Source: Runella sp. CRIBMP
Lineage (GTDB): Bacteria > Bacteroidota > Bacteroidia > Cytophagales > Spirosomataceae
Length of the DNA: 59,293 nt
Assembly: GCF_009905605.1 (NCBI RefSeq)
Contig: NZ_JAAAKZ010000026.1
Span: 1 to 59,293, forward strand
Direction of reading: 5' to 3'
Part shown: positions 22,831 through 31,574 of the stretch, in pieces
Layout of the letters: the number at the start of each line of letters is the position of its first letter
How positions within the stretch are numbered: position 1 is the first letter of the stretch
Made by a program: the position numbers and the translations under genes
The notes under the pieces: model-generated
The model's input: only the letters and a program-made list of their open reading frames with translations
Told to the model about the DNA's origin: nothing
Database searches by the model: none

Positions 22831-23682
22831 ATGAAAACCGAATTTGAAGTCATTCGTCCCGACGAAGGGAGCTCGTTTCGCATCCTCCACAACGTTGTTT
22901 TGCCAGAGCTTTTCAGGTGGCAATTCCATTATCACCCCGAATACGAAATTGTCTGTGTCTTCAACGGCTCTGGCCGCCGGCATGTAGGAATGCATTTGAG
23001 CCATTATGAAGACGGCGATTTGGTGTTTATCGGCCCCAACGTCCCGCATTCGGGCTTTGGTCAGGAAGCCGTAGGGCCGCACGAAGAAATCGTGGTGCAA
23101 TTAAAAGAAAATTTATTGGGCGAACATTTTTTGGAAATGCCCGAAATGAAAGCCGTAAAACGGCTTTTTGAGCGTTCTCATTTTGGAGTGTGCTTCCATG
23201 GAGATACCAAAATTTACGTCAAACAACGGCTCAAAAAACTACTTGGCCTCCCACCCTTTGAACGGTTGATGGAGTTGGTCAATATTCTTCAAATATTGGC
23301 CACAACTTCCGAATCTTCCCTATTAAATACCGAAGGAATCAAACTTGAAGTGAGTCCTAAAGATGAACTTCGTCTGAATAAAATCTTAAAATACGTTGAA
23401 GAAAACTATCAAAAACCCATTGATATTCAAGAAATTGCCTCTATTACCCATTTAACCGTTCCTTCTTTTTGTCATTATTTCAAAAAGATGATGAACATAA
23501 CTTTTACCGACTTCGTCAATCGCTATCGCGTCAATCAAGCGTGTCGGCTACTTTCGACTGGCAAAAGCATTACGGATATAGGCTACGAAAGTGGTTTTGG
23601 AAACGTGGCCTACTTTAATCGTGTTTTTAAGGCCCACAAATTGCAAAGCCCTTCGGAATACCGAAAGGCTTTGCAGAAATAA
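22831..23682 (+). CDS. AraC family transcriptional activator
   Basis: 283 residues. The N-terminal cupin (residues 10-130) has FHYHPEYEIVCV and GDLVFIGPNVPHSG, typical of sugar-sensing AraC proteins. The C-terminal double helix-turn-helix (residues 185-283) has IDIQEIASITHLTVPSFCHYFK and ITDIGYESGFGNVAYFNRVFK. It is divergent from the MFS-trehalase pair across 254 bases and is the likely regulator of both. The intergenic region is AT-rich, and no clear operator repeat was identified. Confidence 0.92.
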   Translation: MKTEFEVIRPDEGSSFRILHNVVLPELFRWQFHYHPEYEIVCVFNGSGRRHVGMHLSHYEDGDLVFIGPNVPHSGFGQEAVGPHEEIVVQLKENLLGEHFLEMPEMKAVKRLFERSHFGVCFHGDTKIYVKQRLKKLLGLPPFERLMELVNILQILATTSESSLLNTEGIKLEVSPKDELRLNKILKYVEENYQKPIDIQEIASITHLTVPSFCHYFKKMMNITFTDFVNRYRVNQACRLLSTGKSITDIGYESGFGNVAYFNRVFKAHKLQSPSEYRKALQK

Positions 23683-23704
23683 TGGTTTTGAAAAATTATG
23701 CTCC

Positions 23705-25177
23705 CTACTTGGTGGTATAGTTGGGCGCTTCTTTCGCAATTTGAATATCGTGGGGGTGGCTTTCGCGCATCCCTGCCGCGCTGATTCTGACAAATTGGGC
23801 TTGTTTGAGTGCATCAATATCGGGGGCGCCACAATATCCCATTCCGGCTTTCAGTCCTCCTACCAATTGGTAGACGATGTCTGACACTTTGCCTTTAAAC
23901 GGTACGCGACCCACAATTCCTTCAGGAACCAGCTTTTTGATGTCATCTTCCGCATCTTGAAAATAACGGTCTTTAGACCCATCTTCCATGGCTTCCACTG
24001 AGCCCATGCCTCGGTAAGATTTAAAGCGGCGTCCTTCGTATAAGATTTCTTCGCCGGGTGCTTCGTCTGTACCAGCCAGTAGCGAGCCAATCATTACGGT
24101 ACTTGCGCCGCCCGCGATGGCCTTCACTACGTCGCCCGAATACCGAATACCGCCATCGGCGATGACCGGAACGCCCGTACCTTCAATTGCCTTCGCTGCC
24201 TCATAAACAGCTGAAAGCTGCGGCATCCCGATTCCCGCAATGATCCGGGTAGTACAAATACTGCCAGGCCCTACACCTACTTTGACGGCATCGGCACCCG
24301 CCTCTACCAATGCTTTGGCCGCCGCACCCGTGGCGATATTTCCGACAATTACGTCCAATTTAGGGAATTGCGCTTTTACACCTTTCAACGCCTCAATCAC
24401 CCCAAGCGAATGGCCGTGGGCAGTATCGATGCTTACTACATCAACGCCCGCTTTAAGCAACGCTTCCACCCGGCGAATCAAGTCGGCCGTGACGCCTACC
24501 GCCGCCCCTACGCGCAAACGTCCAAGGGAATCTTTACAGGCATTGGGGTGGTCTTTGCGCTTGATGATGTCGCGGTACGTGACCAATCCTACCAGTTTAT
24601 TGTCTTTGTCAACAATCGGCAATTTTTCAATTTTATATTCTTGAAGTGTGCTTTCGGCTTCTTCGAGGCTGATGCCCTCACGAGCAGTGATGAGGTTTTC
24701 CTTGGTCATTATTTGGGCAACCCCTTTTGCCATATCTTTCTGAAAACGTAAATCACGGTTGGTGACAATTCCGATGAGTTTACTGTTTTTGTCAACTACA
24801 GGAATACCGCCAATTTTAAATTCGGCCATGATGCGCATCGCATCTCTAAGGGTAGCGTCTTCGTTGAGGGTGATTGGATCAACAATCATTCCGCTTTCAG
24901 AACGTTTCACTTTACGAACCTGAGCGGCTTGATCTTCAACGCTCATATTTTTGTGAATCATTCCGATTCCTCCCTCCTGTGCCATGGCAATGGCTAACTG
25001 AAATTCGGTAACGGTATCCATCGCTGCTGAAATCAGCGGCACGTTAAGACGGATGTGACGGGTAAGTTGTGATTGCGTGTTGGTATCGCGCGGGAGTACT
25101 TCGGAGTAGGCAGGTACGAGGAGTACGTCGTCGTACGTTAGAGCTTCGTAAAGGAACTTAGTTGTGTCTGAGAGCAT
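23705..25177 (-). CDS. guaB: IMP dehydrogenase
   Basis: 490 residues. A TIM barrel is interrupted by two CBS domains (residues 95-210). The catalytic loop G-P-G-S-I-C-T-T-R places the nucleophile Cys near 308, and the flap includes Y-R-G-M-G-S near 390. It oxidises IMP to XMP with NAD, the committed step of guanine nucleotide synthesis. It is monocistronic. The -7-like TAATTTTA on the minus strand at 25207-25214 is a possible promoter. Confidence 0.97.
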   Translation of the reverse strand: MLSDTTKFLYEALTYDDVLLVPAYSEVLPRDTNTQSQLTRHIRLNVPLISAAMDTVTEFQLAIAMAQEGGIGMIHKNMSVEDQAAQVRKVKRSESGMIVDPITLNEDATLRDAMRIMAEFKIGGIPVVDKNSKLIGIVTNRDLRFQKDMAKGVAQIMTKENLITAREGISLEEAESTLQEYKIEKLPIVDKDNKLVGLVTYRDIIKRKDHPNACKDSLGRLRVGAAVGVTADLIRRVEALLKAGVDVVSIDTAHGHSLGVIEALKGVKAQFPKLDVIVGNIATGAAAKALVEAGADAVKVGVGPGSICTTRIIAGIGMPQLSAVYEAAKAIEGTGVPVIADGGIRYSGDVVKAIAGGASTVMIGSLLAGTDEAPGEEILYEGRRFKSYRGMGSVEAMEDGSKDRYFQDAEDDIKKLVPEGIVGRVPFKGKVSDIVYQLVGGLKAGMGYCGAPDIDALKQAQFVRISAAGMRESHPHDIQIAKEAPNYTTK

Positions 25178-25298
25178 AGCAAATAAACGATTCGTTATTT
25201 GCCGCGTAAAATTATGAGAAATTTTTGGGAATGTAAAATCTGAATTGTTTTTAACAAAAAAATAAAATAGTGAATTAGAGACATAAAAAAGTGATTTG

Positions 25299-25478
25299 CT
25301 ATTTATTCAGGCCTACTTTGTGATATGTATCCTTCATAACAATCTCAAAATCATCGATTTTAATCTTGCTTTTGAGGTCATCATAATTATCATTAAACCA
25401 CGAAGCGGAAACAAACACCACTTGTTCTTCATCCAAACGCCCCACAATGCTTTCGACCAAATATGCTAGGCTGACCAT
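25299..25478 (-). CDS. Short hypothetical reading frame
   Basis: 59 codons with host-like codon use (MVSLAYLVESIVGRLDEEQV, ending HKVGLNK), in the gap between guaB and tyrS. The frame remains open upstream into the tyrS promoter without an ATG, so it could be the 3' remnant of a longer gene. It looks protein-like (mixed charges, no repeats) but matches no family I recognise. Confidence 0.4.
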   Translation of the reverse strand: MVSLAYLVESIVGRLDEEQVVFVSASWFNDNYDDLKSKIKIDDFEIVMKDTYHKVGLNK

Positions 25479-25516
25479 CGCGTCTTGATTTTTAAGTAAA
25501 GATAGTAAAATACCAT

Positions 25517-25524
25517 TATTTTTG
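25517..25524 (+). promoter_or_regulatory. -7 element of tyrS
   Basis: TATTTTTG matches TAnnTTTG. A start near 25531 leaves the ATG at 25548 with a short leader and makes the ATG at 25533 almost leaderless, so 25548 was chosen as the gene start. Confidence 0.5.
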
Positions 25525-25547
25525 CGGCTTCAATGGTAAAGACAACA

Positions 25548-26852
25548 ATGCAAAAGAATTTTATTGAAGAACTTCGTTGGCGCGGAATGCTCAACGACAT
25601 GATGCCCGGGACGGAAGAGCAATTGCAAAAAGAAATTACGGCTGCCTATATTGGTTTTGACCCCACTGCTTCGTCGCTGCACATTGGAAATTTAGCTACC
25701 ATTATGTTGCTCAAACATTTCCAGCTATGCGGCCACAAGCCCTATGCCCTCGTAGGTGGTGCCACAGGCATGGTCGGCGACCCTTCGGGCAAAGCCGCCG
25801 AACGGTCGTTTTTGTCGGAAGAAACCTTGCGTTACAACGAGTCGTGTATCAAAAAACAACTGGAAAAATTCCTCGACTTTGATGGCGGCCCCAACTCGGC
25901 TGAAATCGTAAATAACTACGACTGGTTCAAAGGCATTAGCTTTTTAGATTTTTTACGCGAAGCGGGAAAATACATTACCGTCAATTATATGTCGGCCAAA
26001 GATTCAGTCAAGAAACGCCTCGAAACGGGCATTTCTTTTACCGAATTCAGCTACCAATTATTACAGGGCTACGATTTTTATTGGTTATACAAAAACAAGC
26101 ACGTTCGGCTGCAAATGGGCGGCTCAGACCAGTGGGGCAACATCACCACGGGTACGGAGCTTATTCGTCGCAAAGAATCCAACAACGACGAAACCTCCGA
26201 GCATCGGGCGTTTGCGCTTACTACGCCGCTTGTCACCAAAGCCGACGGCACCAAATTTGGAAAAAGCGAGGGCGGCAACGTGTGGTTGGATGCATCCATG
26301 ACGTCTCCTTTCCAATTCTACCAATTCTGGATTAACTGCACGGATGCCGATTGTCCGCGTTTGTTGCGGGTATTTACGCTTTATTCAAAAGAGGAAATCG
26401 AAACCTTTGAACAGCAACACGCCGAAGCGCCTCATTTACGAATTATGCAGAAAGCCTTGGCAAAAGATGTTACGATACGTGTTCACTCGCAACACGACTA
26501 TGAGATGGCCATTGCGGCGTCGGAAGTGCTGTACGGAAAAGGCACCCTTGAAACCCTTCAACGCATGGATGCGGCAACCTTCACATCCGTTTTTGAGGGC
26601 GTTCCTCAAACCATTATCAAACGGAGTGAATTAGAAAATTGCGCGTCTGTTACCGATTTATTGTCTACTACGACCCACAATGAGATTTATCCTTCCAAAA
26701 GTGAAGCTCGTCGTGCTATTCAGGGAAATGCGGTGGGAATCAACAAAACCAAAGTAACCGACGCAAACGCTCAACCCAACTTTGTGTTGCTCCAAGACAA
26801 ATATTTACTGGTTTCAAAAGGGAAGAAAAACCACCTCATTTTAGTAGAGTAA
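25548..26852 (+). CDS. tyrS: Tyrosyl-tRNA synthetase
   Basis: 434 residues from the ATG at 25548. It is a class I synthetase with the HIGH-type motif S-L-H-I-G-N near 44, the tyrosine-site region G-G-S-D-Q-W-G-N-I near 190, the KMSKS variant K-F-G-K-S near 236 and a C-terminal S4 RNA-binding domain (PSKSEARRAIQGNAVGIN). It charges tRNA-Tyr in the cytoplasm. It is single, with a -7 element just upstream and a terminator just after. Confidence 0.97.
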   Translation: MQKNFIEELRWRGMLNDMMPGTEEQLQKEITAAYIGFDPTASSLHIGNLATIMLLKHFQLCGHKPYALVGGATGMVGDPSGKAAERSFLSEETLRYNESCIKKQLEKFLDFDGGPNSAEIVNNYDWFKGISFLDFLREAGKYITVNYMSAKDSVKKRLETGISFTEFSYQLLQGYDFYWLYKNKHVRLQMGGSDQWGNITTGTELIRRKESNNDETSEHRAFALTTPLVTKADGTKFGKSEGGNVWLDASMTSPFQFYQFWINCTDADCPRLLRVFTLYSKEEIETFEQQHAEAPHLRIMQKALAKDVTIRVHSQHDYEMAIAASEVLYGKGTLETLQRMDAATFTSVFEGVPQTIIKRSELENCASVTDLLSTTTHNEIYPSKSEARRAIQGNAVGINKTKVTDANAQPNFVLLQDKYLLVSKGKKNHLILVE

Positions 26853-26880
26853 AATAGTTTTACAAAAAATATTTTCTCAA

Positions 26881-26907
26881 AAACGCCTCTTTGAGGCGTT
26901 TTTTTTG
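26881..26907 (+). terminator. Rho-independent terminator of tyrS
   Basis: AAACGCCTC / GAGGCGTTT with loop TTT, followed by a T-run. Confidence 0.85.
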
Positions 26908-26995
26908 TCACTTTATTAAAAAACAACGTCAAAAGGCAACAAAAATTGGGTATATTCTTTTTTTACAAAAAATATTTTCGACATTTATAAAAATT

Positions 26996-27010
26996 TGGCA
27001 CGACTATTGA
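26996..27010 (+). promoter_or_regulatory. Near-consensus sigma-54 promoter upstream of rpoN
   Basis: TGGCACGACTATTGA matches the -24/-12 consensus TGGCACG-N4-TTGC except that the -12 GC is GA. Spacing from GG to GA is correct. It lies 69 bases before rpoN, which raises the possibility of self-regulation. Confidence 0.4.
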
Positions 27011-27078
27011 GAACGTCATTTTGTTAGTAAATCATCTTCTAAACAAACGCATGGCCAATCTCTATAACCTTTAGTATC

Positions 27079-28533
27079 ATGCAGAAATTAAGCCTAAACC
27101 AAACGCTACAGCAAAAACTGTCGCCTCAGCAGATACAGTTCATTAAGTTATTGCAAATTCCTACGGCGGAGTTGGAAACGCGCATTGAAGAGGAGCTAGA
27201 GATTAATCCAGCGTTGGAAGAAGGGATGGAAGAAGATATGCTCTCAAAAGATGAATACAATAACGATTCGGAAGATGATTACGCTGATGATTATAACCAC
27301 CGCGACGACATCAGTCTGGATGATTATCTTCATCATGATGAATACGCAGGTTATAAAATGTACAGCGACGGCAACCACCCCGACGAAGATCGGGATATGC
27401 CGATTGCAACGATGAGTACACTTCATGATGCTTTGATTCAACAATTCGGTTTTTTACGGCTCAATGAGCGCCAAACCGTTATTGGTCTACAATTGTTGGG
27501 AAGCATTGAAAACGACGGTTACATCCGTCGCTCGTTGCAAGCCATTGTCAATGATTTGGCCTTTTCACAGGGTTTTTATTCTACCATTGAAGAAGTTGAA
27601 ACCGTTTTAAAGAAAATTCAAACGTTTGACCCTCCTGGCATTGGAGCACGTAATTTGCAGGAATGTCTGCTACTTCAACTGGACCGTAAAGACCCTTTAG
27701 ATCCCAACGTAACGTTTGCCATCAAGATAATTGAAGACTTTTTTGAAGAGTTTTCGAAAAAACACTACGAAAAAATCCAAAAACGGCTTGGCATCAACGA
27801 TGAACAAATGAAAAATGTGATTTATCTCATCACCAAGTTGAACCCAAAACCAGGATCGGTAGAGGGTGAAGATGGGCTAGCGCATTATTTATTACCTGAT
27901 TTTTGGGTGAGCAACACAAACGGCAAATTGGAAGTACATCTTAACTCCAAGAATGCCCCCGAACTGCACATCAGCCGTTCGTTTGCCGATATGCTTGATA
28001 CCTACGATAAAAGCGACAAAACAAACCGTCATATCCGCGAAACGGTAACCTTCGTCAAACAAAAATTGGATGCGGCCAAATGGTTTATTGATGCCATAAA
28101 ACAACGTCAGAATACGCTTCAGCGGACGATGAACGCCATCGTCAATTACCAATATGAATTCTTTCTCGACGGTGACGAAACTCGCCTAAAGCCCATGATT
28201 CTGAAGGACATAGCCAATCGAATTGAAATGGATGTTTCGACCGTGTCGCGCGTGGCCAACAGCAAAGCCGTACAAACTGAGTTTGGCGTTTATCCCCTGA
28301 AATATTTCTTTTCCGAAGGAATTTCGACCGACTACGGCGAAGATGCCAGCAGCCGGGAAGTAAAATCTATACTGAAAGAGTTTATCGAAAACGAGCCCAA
28401 AAGCAATCCACTTTCTGATGATAAATTAGAAAAACTCCTCAACGACCGAGGGTACAACATTGCCCGACGAACGGTGGCTAAATACCGCGAGCAGCTCAAC
28501 ATTCCAGTAGCCCGATTGAGAAAGCAACTTTAG
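27079..28533 (+). CDS. rpoN: RNA polymerase sigma-54 factor
   Basis: 484 residues. Region I is Gln/Leu-rich (LNQTLQQKLSPQQIQFIKLL), followed by an acidic stretch (residues 40-95, D/E/H-rich), the core-binding domain, a helix-turn-helix (IANRIEMDVSTVSRVANSKA) and the RpoN box A-R-R-T-V-A-K-Y-R-E near 467. It directs polymerase to -24/-12 promoters that need an AAA+ activator. No such activator is encoded in the window. A near-match to its own promoter type lies upstream. Confidence 0.97.
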   Translation: MQKLSLNQTLQQKLSPQQIQFIKLLQIPTAELETRIEEELEINPALEEGMEEDMLSKDEYNNDSEDDYADDYNHRDDISLDDYLHHDEYAGYKMYSDGNHPDEDRDMPIATMSTLHDALIQQFGFLRLNERQTVIGLQLLGSIENDGYIRRSLQAIVNDLAFSQGFYSTIEEVETVLKKIQTFDPPGIGARNLQECLLLQLDRKDPLDPNVTFAIKIIEDFFEEFSKKHYEKIQKRLGINDEQMKNVIYLITKLNPKPGSVEGEDGLAHYLLPDFWVSNTNGKLEVHLNSKNAPELHISRSFADMLDTYDKSDKTNRHIRETVTFVKQKLDAAKWFIDAIKQRQNTLQRTMNAIVNYQYEFFLDGDETRLKPMILKDIANRIEMDVSTVSRVANSKAVQTEFGVYPLKYFFSEGISTDYGEDASSREVKSILKEFIENEPKSNPLSDDKLEKLLNDRGYNIARRTVAKYREQLNIPVARLRKQL

Positions 28534-28634
28534 AGATTTAGTAGTAGTTATCTGTTAATAGTGTAATTTTACACCCTGATAGGTTTGGCAGTACCCAAAC
28601 AGTAATCAGTAACAGATAACCACCTACGCTACCC

Positions 28635-29273
28635 TTGAATACACGCCTTGCACAGGTCATTTCTGTCCTGTTTCACCCATTGTTGATGCCCACTTTCTTG
28701 TTGGGCCTGTTGTTTTTTTTCGCACCTGATGTTTTGGGTATCGACGTACTCGCCCCTTCTATCCGTATCACCCTGTTGGGGTTTGTCAGCATGACTACCT
28801 TTGTGATACCCTCCTTGGGAATTTACTATCTCTATCGTGCCAAATACATCAAAAGTCTGCACTTGGATGACTTGGCCGACCGTCGGCTTCCGTATTTTCT
28901 TTCGACACTTTTTTACGCTTTTGCTACTTATTTTTTCAGTTTCAGCATCCCACCGTTGTCAGAAATTGCCCCCGAAATCGGTATCGTGTTAGGAAGTATT
29001 ACGGTCTCAATTGGAATGGTGGGGCTGATTAGTCTTTATTGGAAAATCAGCGCCCATTCAGTCGGTATAGGTGGGATGTTGGGAGCGGTGTTGGGCATCA
29101 TTGTAAAATTTGGTCATACCAATCTCATGTATTCGTTCATTGTCCTCATTTTGATGACTGGATTTTTAATCAGTGCTCGCCTCAAACTCAACGCCCATAC
29201 CCCTGCCCAAGTGGCGGCTGGGCTTTTTTTGGGCGTTTCTATAAGTTTGGTGACAGTTTGGTGGTTTGTATAA
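28635..29273 (+). CDS. PAP2-like integral membrane protein
   Basis: 212 residues starting at a TTG (28635). No in-frame ATG precedes the first helix. There are about six membrane segments. The end S-A-R-L-K-L-N-A-H-T-P-A-Q-V-A-A-G resembles the last motif of PAP2 phosphatases (SRxxxxxHxxxDVxxG) with the Asp replaced by Gln, so catalysis is uncertain. It may act on lipid phosphates or be a non-enzymatic relative. It is close downstream of rpoN but separated by about 100 bases. Confidence 0.7.
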   Translation: MNTRLAQVISVLFHPLLMPTFLLGLLFFFAPDVLGIDVLAPSIRITLLGFVSMTTFVIPSLGIYYLYRAKYIKSLHLDDLADRRLPYFLSTLFYAFATYFFSFSIPPLSEIAPEIGIVLGSITVSIGMVGLISLYWKISAHSVGIGGMLGAVLGIIVKFGHTNLMYSFIVLILMTGFLISARLKLNAHTPAQVAAGLFLGVSISLVTVWWFV

Positions 29274-29328
29274 CAAACCTCTCGTTGCCAACGTTTTACT
29301 ATTGCTTTATCCTATAAATAACCTATCG

Positions 29329-30111
29329 ATGACCTTCGACAATATTTTGTTTGAACTATTTGGCGGCGTAGCTCGCATCACTCTCAACCGCCCCCACGTT
29401 TATAATGCCCTCAGCCCAGGTTTATTAAAGGATGTTACGGCGGCAATCAATGCCGCTGCCGAAGACGATACCGTCCGGGTGGTGGTCATTACGGGAGCGG
29501 GAGAAAAAGCCTTTTGCTCAGGAGCCGATTTAAAAGAAGGAATGGCAGGGGCTAAAAGTCTGGGCGATTCACTCCGTACCAACTACAATCCCATGATTCT
29601 GGCCATTCGTTCCATTCCCAAGCCCGTTATTTGCCGATTAAACGGCGTAGCAGCGGGGGCTGGATGCTCCTTAGCGCTCGCTTGTGATGTGGTCATTGCC
29701 GCAGAAGACGCCTATTTAAGCCAAATTTTTGTCAACATTGGCCTAATGCCCGATGCAGGCTCAACATTCTTTTTGCCACGATTGGTCGGAATGCAACGCG
29801 CCTTTGAGTTGGCAAGTACCGGGCGCAAAGTTTCGGCAGTAGAAGCCGTTCAGATGGGGCTTATTTCCCGGGCGGTTCCCTCAAGTGAGTTGGATTTGGT
29901 CGTGAGCGAAGTCGTAAGTTATTATCGAAATGCCCCCACCAAAGCGATTGGGGCCATGAAACAGGTCCTTAATCAATCAATTAACTCCAATCTGGAGCAA
30001 ATGCTTGAACTTGAAGCCGAGCGTCAAGATGACCTAAGCCGTACTTACGACGCCTCCGAAGGAATTATGGCGTTTTTACAGAAAAGAAAGGCTGTTTATC
30101 GGGGAAAGTAA
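29329..30111 (+). CDS. Enoyl-CoA hydratase/isomerase family protein (PaaG-like)
   Basis: 260 residues from the ATG at 29329. It has the crotonase fold with the oxyanion-hole segments A-F-C-S-G-A-D-L-K-E near 65 and A-A-G-A-G-C-S-L near 110. An Asp in L-M-P-D-A-G-S matches the isomerase-type residue of PaaG-like enzymes more than the two Glu of classic hydratases. It probably acts on aromatic or fatty acyl-CoA. A small monooxygenase-like gene and a thioesterase follow, and a PaaE-like reductase lies 6 kb away. Confidence 0.88.
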   Translation: MTFDNILFELFGGVARITLNRPHVYNALSPGLLKDVTAAINAAAEDDTVRVVVITGAGEKAFCSGADLKEGMAGAKSLGDSLRTNYNPMILAIRSIPKPVICRLNGVAAGAGCSLALACDVVIAAEDAYLSQIFVNIGLMPDAGSTFFLPRLVGMQRAFELASTGRKVSAVEAVQMGLISRAVPSSELDLVVSEVVSYYRNAPTKAIGAMKQVLNQSINSNLEQMLELEAERQDDLSRTYDASEGIMAFLQKRKAVYRGK

Positions 30112-30176
30112 ACGCCGAAAGAAACCTGAAGTGAAAAGCTGGAATCCAAGTATTCATTTCAAAACCTCTTCAAAAC

Positions 30177-30470
30177 ATGCTTATCCGAATTGTCCGTATG
30201 ACTTTTCAGCCCGAAAAAGTCGGTGAATTTTTAGACATTTTTGACCGCTCAAAACACAAGATTCGTGCTATGCCTGGCTGCCGCCACCTTGAGTTGCTGA
30301 GTGATTATGATCATCCCAACGTTTTCATCACCAACAGTCATTGGGATGATGTTACCGCTTTGAACAACTACCGTAATTCAGAATTATTCAAAGAAACATG
30401 GGCAAAGACCAAGGTACTTTTTTCTGAAAAGCCCTTGGCCTTTTCGTCCCGAAAAATAGGAACGGTTTGA
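30177..30470 (+). CDS. Antibiotic biosynthesis monooxygenase (ABM) domain protein
   Basis: 97 residues, the length of single-domain ABM proteins with a ferredoxin-like fold: M-L-I-R-I-V-R-M-T-F-Q-P at the start, M-P-G-C-R-H-L-E-L-L in the middle, and S-H-W-D-D-V-T-A-L-N-N-Y-R-N-S near 57, a common pattern of the family. It acts in the cytoplasm. Members are cofactor-free oxygenases or haem-degrading enzymes, but most are uncharacterised, and no specific reaction is claimed. It follows the crotonase gene by 65 bases. Confidence 0.85.
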   Translation: MLIRIVRMTFQPEKVGEFLDIFDRSKHKIRAMPGCRHLELLSDYDHPNVFITNSHWDDVTALNNYRNSELFKETWAKTKVLFSEKPLAFSSRKIGTV

Positions 30471-30474
30471 TAGC

Positions 30475-31023
30475 TTATTCGCCAAAAAGTGCTTTCAACT
30501 CGGTAGCTTCGGATGGCTTCATACGCCCCGCCAATACCAACCGCAACTGACGACGGCGCAAAGCACTTTGAAACAGTTCTTTTTCTTCTTCGGTTTCAGT
30601 AATTACGGGCGCTACTTCAATCGGGCGACCACTTTGGTCAACGGCCACAAAGGTGTAGAAAGCAGCGTTAGTATGAATGGCTTTTTCACCTGCTGAAAGA
30701 TTCTGCGCGCTTACTTTGATGTGTACTTCCATGGAAGACGTAAAAGCGCGCGTTACCTGTGCCTCAAACGTTACAATATTTCCGAGTTTAATGGGTTCAG
30801 CAAACGACACATTATCTACCGAAGCGGTAACGACCGTTCTGTGGGCGTGTTTTTGGGCGGTAATGGCCGCGCAAATATCCATCCAATGCAGCAAGCGCCC
30901 GCCCATTAGGTTGTTGAGGGTATTGGTATCGTTGGGCAATACCATTTCAGTCATAATAGTGTGAGATTCGCTGGCTTTTCTGGGCAGTGGCATGAAAAAT
31001 TCAATGGTTTTAGTGGTTGACAA
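30475..31023 (-). CDS. Acyl-CoA thioesterase (hotdog fold, YciA/ACOT type)
   Basis: 182 residues. The hotdog helix contains D-T-N-T-L-N-N-L-M-G-G-R-L-L-H-W-M-D near 33-50, with the Asn/Asp pair typical of hexameric acyl-CoA thioesterases, and then V-D-N-V-S-F-A-E-P. It hydrolyses acyl-CoA to free acid and CoA in the cytoplasm. It converges on the ABM gene with only four bases between stops, and no terminator is visible there. Confidence 0.9.
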   Translation of the reverse strand: MSTTKTIEFFMPLPRKASESHTIMTEMVLPNDTNTLNNLMGGRLLHWMDICAAITAQKHAHRTVVTASVDNVSFAEPIKLGNIVTFEAQVTRAFTSSMEVHIKVSAQNLSAGEKAIHTNAAFYTFVAVDQSGRPIEVAPVITETEEEKELFQSALRRRQLRLVLAGRMKPSEATELKALFGE

Positions 31024-31208
31024 CGCAAAACAACAAAAAAATAAATGATTATTTCGGTCTGCGAACGTAATTCTGACGAAGCAAATAGAGACATACGAAC
31101 CATTTCATTCGTACGGCTGTTACGTTGAAGTCCACGTATTCTTGCCCTAAACAATACAAGGTGGATTAATAAGGCAGTTTATAATTCGCCCCAAAACTTG
31201 CATCCAAT

Positions 31209-31508
31209 ATGAGCCAATTTATGGTTGAGTTTATTCTTCCTGAGGAAACAACGGAGGAATTTATCGCAAAAATCCCTCGTCAACGATTGAAAATCAATAA
31301 GTTGATGGAAAAGGGGAAAATAACATCGTATTCACTCGCTTCCGACCGCTCCAAGTTGTGGTGCGTTATCAAAGCCGAAAATGACATAGAAGTGATGGAG
31401 ATTATTGCCGAGTTTCCGCTGATTGGCTATATGCAGGCGACCATTAGCGAATTGATGTTCAACAATACCGCTACCGCCGTAAAACTGCCTCTTTATTCGC
31501 TGAATTAA
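31209..31508 (+). CDS. Muconolactone isomerase-like small protein
   Basis: 99 residues: MSQFMVEFILPEETTEEFIA at the start, then K-I-T-S-Y-S-L-A-S-D-R-S-K-L-W-C-V and F-P-L-I-G-Y-M. The fold and length fit the dimeric alpha-beta barrel muconolactone delta-isomerase/YCII group. Bacteroidota homologues are common and uncharacterised. It is a single gene between the divergent thioesterase and the MutS-like gene. Confidence 0.7.
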   Translation: MSQFMVEFILPEETTEEFIAKIPRQRLKINKLMEKGKITSYSLASDRSKLWCVIKAENDIEVMEIIAEFPLIGYMQATISELMFNNTATAVKLPLYSLN

Positions 31509-31551
31509 GCCATTTTATCGCCAGAGTTCTGATAATCCGAAAGGGTATTGC

Positions 31552-31559
31552 TACCTTTG
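31552..31559 (+). promoter_or_regulatory. -7 element TACCTTTG of the MutS-like gene
   Basis: Matches TAnnTTTG and overlaps the TTG codon at 31548, so that codon cannot be the translation start. The GTG at 31575 lies 15 bases downstream and is preferred. Confidence 0.55.
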
Positions 31560-31574
31560 CGGGCAAAAACAGCC

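Noticed and set aside
29400-29582. Short antisense frames within the enoyl-CoA hydratase and other core genes
   Set aside because: They follow the codon bias of the sense gene and carry no independent signals.
31548-31574. TTG at 31548 as start of the MutS-like gene
   Set aside because: It overlaps the TACCTTTG -7 promoter element. The GTG at 31575 lies just downstream.
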